From Proteobacteria bacterium UBA1844 (GTDB lineage: Bacteria > Pseudomonadota > Gammaproteobacteria > Steroidobacterales > Woeseiaceae), in contig DDIS01000137.1 in assembly GCA_002338615.1 (NCBI GenBank), positions 1-49,369 on the forward strand: a DNA stretch of 49,369 bases, written 5' to 3'. The position numbers and the translations under genes are program-made. A model generated the notes under the pieces. The model worked only from the letters and a program-made list of their open reading frames with translations. It did not search any database and was not told where the DNA came from. Below, one piece after another: positions 44,855 to 49,369 of this stretch (the first letter of the stretch is position 1; each line of letters opens with the position of its first letter).

Positions 44855-46294
44855 ATGCTGATCCAGGGACTGGCAATTGTTCACGCACTGGTCGTGATCG
44901 TATTTTCGATTCGGGTTCTGCTGCGCGACAATCTGTCGTCGGCCGCTCGACTGGCGTGGATCATGTTCATGCTGTTTGTGCCGTACGCCGGCGTCATCCT
45001 TTACTTGCTGTTTGGCGAGATCAGCCTGGGTCGAACGGTGCACCAACGTCACGACGAGATATTTGCGAAATTGCGCTCGATGGCAGCGGGTTCGCTGGGC
45101 AGTTGTGAGCAGAATCTCGATGGCAACGTGGAGACGGAATATCAGACCGCATTTCGAGCGGCGTCGGTTGACGGCTTTGAGACAACACTGGGAAACAAAG
45201 CCGAGTTGTTGGCAGATGCCGCAACTGCTCGCTCTCGATTGATCGAAGACATCGATAATGCAACCGAGAGCGTGCAGTGCCTGTATTACATTTGGTTGGA
45301 CGACAACACCGGACGAAGCGTTGCAGAGGCACTCATCCGGGCGTCCAGGCGTGGTGTTGCTGTTCATGCGATGGCTGACGGACTTGGGTCCCGAAAGTTC
45401 GTCCGGTCGAAGTATTGGCATGCGATGCGGGACGCTGGTGTGAAACTGACCGTTGCGCTGCCAATGAAGTGGGTCATAGATACCATTTTGTTCAGCCGAC
45501 TGGATTTGCGGAACCACCGAAAAATTACGGTCATCGACAGCTGTATCACCTGGTGCGGAAGTCAGAACTGCGCAGACCCGGAATTTCTGGTGAAAGCGAA
45601 ATACGGCCCATGGGTGGACATCATGTTGCGCCTCAAAGGGCCGGTGGTCGCCCAGAATCAACTGCTTTTCGCATCGGACTGGTTGCTCAACAGCGGCGCG
45701 GAAGTCCCCGAGTCCATCGAGATGAAGGCGCAGGAAATTGAAGGTGGGTTTCCAGCGCAGATCTTTGCAGATGGGCCGACTGATCGTCGTGGAGCGACAC
45801 CCCAATTATTCGCTACGCTCCTGACGTTGGCCAGGAAAGAAGTTGTCATCTCGACACCGTACTTCGTTCCCAATTCAACGGTCCTTGACGCAATTTGTGC
45901 CGCTGCCAGTCGCGCCGTTGACGTTACGATGATCTTTCCCAAGCGTAACGACTCCTGGGTCGTCGCCGCTGTCAGTCATGGCTATTACCGACAACTATTG
46001 GAGCACGGCGTAAAAATATTCGAGTTCCGTGATGGCTTGCTTCATGCCAAGACCTTTACAGCTGATCGCCGATTGTCGTTCATTGGCTCAACCAATCTCG
46101 ACCTCCGCAGTTTCGATTTGAACTATGAAAATGATATTTTGCTGCGCGATGACGAAATGACGCAGCTGATTTACGATCGACAACAGGAGTACATTGCTCA
46201 GTCGGATTCGGTGACGCTGGAGGACGTTATTGCATGGCCGTATCATCGCCGCATTTGGAACAATATTGTCGCGACCATCGGGCCGATTCTCTAG
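44855..46294 (+). CDS. cls: cardiolipin synthase (phospholipase D family)
   Basis: A 479-aa membrane enzyme joining two phosphatidylglycerols to cardiolipin and glycerol. Two N-terminal transmembrane helices (residues 1-20 and 30-52, the PLDc_N unit) precede two HKD motifs: NHRKITVIDS (His221) and LHAKTFTADRRLSFIGSTNLD (His397). Length equals the family's usual 480 or so. An AAGGA site lies about 11 bases before the ATG, a little far. Transcribed alone. Confidence 0.94.
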   Translation: MLIQGLAIVHALVVIVFSIRVLLRDNLSSAARLAWIMFMLFVPYAGVILYLLFGEISLGRTVHQRHDEIFAKLRSMAAGSLGSCEQNLDGNVETEYQTAFRAASVDGFETTLGNKAELLADAATARSRLIEDIDNATESVQCLYYIWLDDNTGRSVAEALIRASRRGVAVHAMADGLGSRKFVRSKYWHAMRDAGVKLTVALPMKWVIDTILFSRLDLRNHRKITVIDSCITWCGSQNCADPEFLVKAKYGPWVDIMLRLKGPVVAQNQLLFASDWLLNSGAEVPESIEMKAQEIEGGFPAQIFADGPTDRRGATPQLFATLLTLARKEVVISTPYFVPNSTVLDAICAAASRAVDVTMIFPKRNDSWVVAAVSHGYYRQLLEHGVKIFEFRDGLLHAKTFTADRRLSFIGSTNLDLRSFDLNYENDILLRDDEMTQLIYDRQQEYIAQSDSVTLEDVIAWPYHRRIWNNIVATIGPIL

Positions 46295-46419
46295 CAGCCA
46301 GGAGACGGGCGCATTGAGTTGGGGCAGGTGACAAGGCTGGCAGGAGCTGTCAGCGCTTCGAACATGAAGCTCATGTATCTGGAGCGTTACAATGTATTTT
46401 CCACGCGGTGAATGTGCTG

Positions 46420-46638
46420 TTATTGCGCGGCAGGATTTTCCTGCAGCGTGCTCAACGCTTTCTCAATTAATTGAAGAAGATCCGATCGATCGTCGCCCTG
46501 CATGCCTTCTTCAGATGCGCGCATGTAGGCTTCCTTGTCATCGCGCCAGGATTCAAGCATTGCGATTTTTTCGCGATGGGACAAACTTTCGTCGCGCAAC
46601 ACATCGGCCGGCGAATCATACTTCCCGTGATAGGCCAA
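46420..46638 (-). CDS. small conserved hypothetical protein
   Basis: A 72-aa protein. The TTG start at 46638 has AAGGAG seven bases upstream, which makes it a real gene. The sequence YDSPADVLRDESLSHREKIAMLESWRDDKEAYMRASEEGM is of a type seen in many proteobacteria as a short helical protein of unknown role. No signal peptide or membrane span. It lies 125 bp from the convergent cardiolipin synthase stop. Confidence 0.75.
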   Translation of the reverse strand: MAYHGKYDSPADVLRDESLSHREKIAMLESWRDDKEAYMRASEEGMQGDDRSDLLQLIEKALSTLQENPAAQ

Positions 46639-46841
46639 AATACTACTCCTTCGGACAGATTCCCAGGATCGCCTGGTGGTCTACGCGGTCGTACCGAATG
46701 AGGCGAGAGTGCCCCACTTCGGCTTCTACCGCACAGACCCCTAGCCTATCATTGGCGTTCACAACATACAGCACCCGGATTCTTGGATCCGCTACCCGGC
46801 GTGGTCGTCACGACGTCATGCGGTAAAGGTAACCTCCGCCA

Positions 46842-48095
46842 TCAAGCGCGGTCGGGCAAAGCTTCGCTGTCATCGTCAGGATCGTAGATCGCCGATGCCG
46901 TCTGCGCGCTTGTCAATGCATCACCAAAGTCACTTCGTTGTTCCGCCGGAACCGGTAAGCGTTGCAATGCACGCACTCCCACATAGCTGAATAGCGACAG
47001 ATGAACAACGCCGCTGAATACGTAGAGCGCGCGAGGTCCCCATGCTCCCATTACCAGCGCTGCAAGCAATGGTCCGGTGACTGCTCCGATGCCATACAAT
47101 AGCAACAAGCCACTTGAAACCTGCACGTATTCGTCCTGTCTGGCGTGGTCGTTGGTGAGCGCCACCGCAACTGAATACAACGGGAAAGCCATGCCACCCC
47201 ATAGTCCACCGAGCAGCATCAGTGAAAATTCGGGCATTCGAGCCCCAGCCAGGGCGATCGCCGCGCCGACAACGCCTGCGGCGAGCGCCGTGACGGCCAG
47301 CACGCGGCGCCGATCCAGGCGATCCGACAGAAGGCCGAGTGGCCACTGACAAATAGCACCGCCAATCACGCCACTGGTCATGTACCAAGCCGCCGCATCG
47401 ATGTTACCGGTGACCTGCGACGCGAAGATAGCTGAGACCGCCCAGAATGAACCGTTAGTCAGCCCGGCGGCAAAGCAGCTCGTCGCGCCCGATGGTGAAA
47501 TTTCGAACAATCGACGCAGTTTAACGCGCACGACCGACGGCTTCTCCGGTGCATCCGAGCGCGACAAGACAACCGGTATCAATGCCGACGAAACGAGAAT
47601 CGAGGCGATGACGAAAAGCTCCAGTTCGCGTGGATCGTAAATGAGCATCATCAACTGACCCAGCGCCGTCACTGTTAGCGTAATGAAAACGTAGATCGAG
47701 AACACCCCGCCGCGGGTCTCGTTGCTGGTACACCCGTTCAGCCAGCTCTCGATAGCCACATAGAGCACGGCAAAACAATAGCCAGTCAAAAAGCGCAACA
47801 CGCCCCACAGCCATGGATCGGCCCACAGCCCGAGTATCAACGGCGCCGCTGATGCCGCAGCAGTCATGGCGGCGAACACTCGCACATGTCCTACAGCACG
47901 AAGAAGTGTACCGCTACGCAGGCAACCGATTGTGAAACCCAGGAAGTATGACGCGCCGATGACGCCAATCGTTACGGTCGAAAAGTTCTCCAGGGACGCG
48001 CGCGTTGGGACCAGTGTACCCTGCAGGCCTTGGCCGGTTAGCAGAATCGCCACACCAAACAGTAGTGCGGCAACCTTGGTCAGCGTGCGCTTCAT
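46842..48095 (-). CDS. MFS transporter (YcaD-like)
   Basis: A 417-aa inner-membrane protein with twelve hydrophobic segments. The first half is typical of the YcaD-type group (LENFSTVTIGVIGASYFLGFTIGCL, VLRFLTGYCFAVLYVAIESWLNG). The loop motif SDRLDRRRVL stands between halves. The C-terminus is acidic (IYDPDDDSEALPD). The substrate is unknown. ATG start at 48095. Confidence 0.88.
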   Translation of the reverse strand: MKRTLTKVAALLFGVAILLTGQGLQGTLVPTRASLENFSTVTIGVIGASYFLGFTIGCLRSGTLLRAVGHVRVFAAMTAAASAAPLILGLWADPWLWGVLRFLTGYCFAVLYVAIESWLNGCTSNETRGGVFSIYVFITLTVTALGQLMMLIYDPRELELFVIASILVSSALIPVVLSRSDAPEKPSVVRVKLRRLFEISPSGATSCFAAGLTNGSFWAVSAIFASQVTGNIDAAAWYMTSGVIGGAICQWPLGLLSDRLDRRRVLAVTALAAGVVGAAIALAGARMPEFSLMLLGGLWGGMAFPLYSVAVALTNDHARQDEYVQVSSGLLLLYGIGAVTGPLLAALVMGAWGPRALYVFSGVVHLSLFSYVGVRALQRLPVPAEQRSDFGDALTSAQTASAIYDPDDDSEALPDRA

Positions 48096-48293
48096 TACAA
48101 GTCTCTAAATGGATGTTTGGATCGATTCCGCCTCGTAGTCGGAGTCCTTGGCCGGGCCGGTGCAACGGCTGACTTAACTTTATTTGCGTGGCGCAGTGGT
48201 AGTAGTCATCCAATGAGACTAGACTGGAACACGGGGTCCACGGAAGGAATTTCTTATCGCTAACCGAAGTCTACTTCAAATAAGGCAGGCAAG

Positions 48294-49369
48294 TTGGTCA
48301 AGCGCGTCCTTCTGATTATTGTCGGTATTGTCGTTTTCGGCGGCATCGTATTTGTCGCAATGGCCTGGCGATCGGCGCTGCCGGAGGTGGAGCCACCCGA
48401 TCCGCAAACGTTCGCCGAAGCACAGGTCCAGCGCGGCCGCATCATGGCCGGCATCGGCAATTGCGCGGCATGCCACACCCTGGAGAGCGATAAACCTTAT
48501 GCAGGCGGCTGGCCGATCGCGACCGAGTTCGGCACATTGTTCGGCAGTAACATCACGCCGCACCCGGACGACGGAATCGGCCGCTGGTCACTGGAGGCAT
48601 TCGCTCGTTCGATGCAGCAAGGCGTGTCGCGAGACGGGTCACATTTGTACCCCGCCTTCCCCTACACGCATTTTACGAAACTCACCGACGAGGATCTCGC
48701 GGCGCTTTACGCCTACCTGATGACAAGGGAACCAATCCCGGGCGCGGCACCACCCAACACGCTTGGCTTTCCCTTCAATGTACGTCTGCTTCAAGCAGGC
48801 TGGAAATTATTGTTCTTCGATGACGCACCCTGGCAACCAGTACCCGAGAAAACAGCGGACTGGAACCGCGGCGCGTACCTCGTCGATAGCGCCGGTCACT
48901 GCTCCGCCTGCCACACGCCGAGAAACGCACTCGGCGCGGAGAAAAAGCGTGAGGCGTTTGCGGGCGCCGTTGTCGACGACTGGTACGCCCCGCCCCTGAC
49001 GCACGCCAATCCGACGCCTGTCGATTGGAATTCCGAGGAACTCTTTCAATACCTGCGAGACGGCGGTTCGCCACTGTTGGGCGTTGCTACGGGATCGATG
49101 GGGCCCGTGGTGCATGACGGGCTCGTGCGCGCACCGGACTCCGACGTCGAAGCCCTGGCTGTCTACTTCGGCGACCTGGCGCAAAGCGACAGCCCGCGAA
49201 ACTCTCAATCGCAACCTGCCGCGGCAATTGCTGCGGCACATGAACGCATGGACGAGGTACAAGCTGGGCGCGTCGACATGCTGCTGCATGGGGCGCATAT
49301 CTACGCCGCCGCCTGCGAGTCCTGTCACTACAACTCGCCAGCACCGCCGAACGTTCGGCGACCGGAACT
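48294..49369 (+). CDS. membrane-anchored triheme cytochrome c (cut by window end)
   Basis: The frame is open to the last base, so the C-terminus is missing. The TTG start at 48294 is the best of the possible starts; an AAGG lies about nine bases upstream. One N-terminal membrane helix (VLLIIVGIVVFGGIVFVAM) is followed by three heme sites: CAACH at residue 57, CSACH at 203 and CESCH at 341. The spacing and NITPHPDDGIGRWS block match cytochrome subunits of membrane alcohol or gluconate dehydrogenases. It should pass electrons from a periplasmic dehydrogenase to the respiratory chain; that partner is probably outside the window. Confidence 0.9.
   Translation, partial: MVKRVLLIIVGIVVFGGIVFVAMAWRSALPEVEPPDPQTFAEAQVQRGRIMAGIGNCAACHTLESDKPYAGGWPIATEFGTLFGSNITPHPDDGIGRWSLEAFARSMQQGVSRDGSHLYPAFPYTHFTKLTDEDLAALYAYLMTREPIPGAAPPNTLGFPFNVRLLQAGWKLLFFDDAPWQPVPEKTADWNRGAYLVDSAGHCSACHTPRNALGAEKKREAFAGAVVDDWYAPPLTHANPTPVDWNSEELFQYLRDGGSPLLGVATGSMGPVVHDGLVRAPDSDVEALAVYFGDLAQSDSPRNSQSQPAAAIAAAHERMDEVQAGRVDMLLHGAHIYAAACESCHYNSPAPPNVRRPE

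Noticed and set aside
44596..45108. 170-codon plus-strand frame before cardiolipin synthase
   Set aside because: Overlaps the synthase gene by 250 bases in another phase, with no family likeness or ribosome site.

Overview
The window looks like a chromosomal segment of a non-enteric gammaproteobacterium, probably marine or sediment-dwelling. Orn, RsgA, the PEP-synthase kinase/phosphorylase (PpsR), a YqiB-like DUF1249 protein, a YgiM-like SH3 protein, DusA and Prc are all read from their sequences and together point to that class. A GTP-dependent PEP carboxykinase next to them fits environmental rather than enteric lineages. GTG and TTG starts are common. The genus cannot be fixed from the sequence alone.

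Layout. (1) 1-16.9 kb is core chromosome: a DUF1232 protein, the tail-specific protease Prc, a gluconeogenic block (ppsR/ppsA divergent, pckG further on), orn with a translationally coupled methyltransferase, rsgA, a class III cyclase-FHA protein, another methyltransferase and dusA. (2) About 16.87-35.93 kb is an integrated genomic island in the 5' end of dusA. A tyrosine recombinase sits next to dusA. 11-bp phased repeats lie at both ends in opposite orientation. The displaced original dusA 5' end, with its own GTG start, ribosome binding site and the APMMDW motif, survives at the far end. (3) 36.0-49.4 kb is core again: a TonB-dependent receptor, a SLC13-type transporter with RCK_C domains, beta-carbonic anhydrase plus cytochrome c, a sugar dehydrogenase, a SulP permease, cardiolipin synthase, an MFS transporter and a triheme cytochrome c cut by the window edge.

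Island cargo. The left part carries a large Sec-exported SpvB/FG-GAP/RHS polymorphic toxin (1979 aa) with a probable immunity gene, then an orphan papain-fold toxin tip with an Imm35-type immunity gene, all on one strand. Decayed ParDE-type toxin-antitoxin copies flank this array on both sides. The middle holds two diverged copies of one cassette: a long hairpin-rich leader, a tyrosine recombinase of the Phage_integr_N/Integrase_1 type, and an 83-aa PrtN-like regulator. Between them lies a 3' fragment of a second dusA-type integrase, so the island is composite. The right part carries a sulfotransferase and a secreted beta-helix/FG-GAP protein, then a transposase remnant.

The best candidate for an undescribed system is the duplicated leader/recombinase/PrtN cassette. 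The two leaders share motifs at nearly fixed spacing, while the hairpins between those motifs differ in sequence but keep their pairing. This suggests a structured RNA that works with the recombinase or the regulator. The second candidate is the RHS toxin tip and its unrecognised immunity partner.
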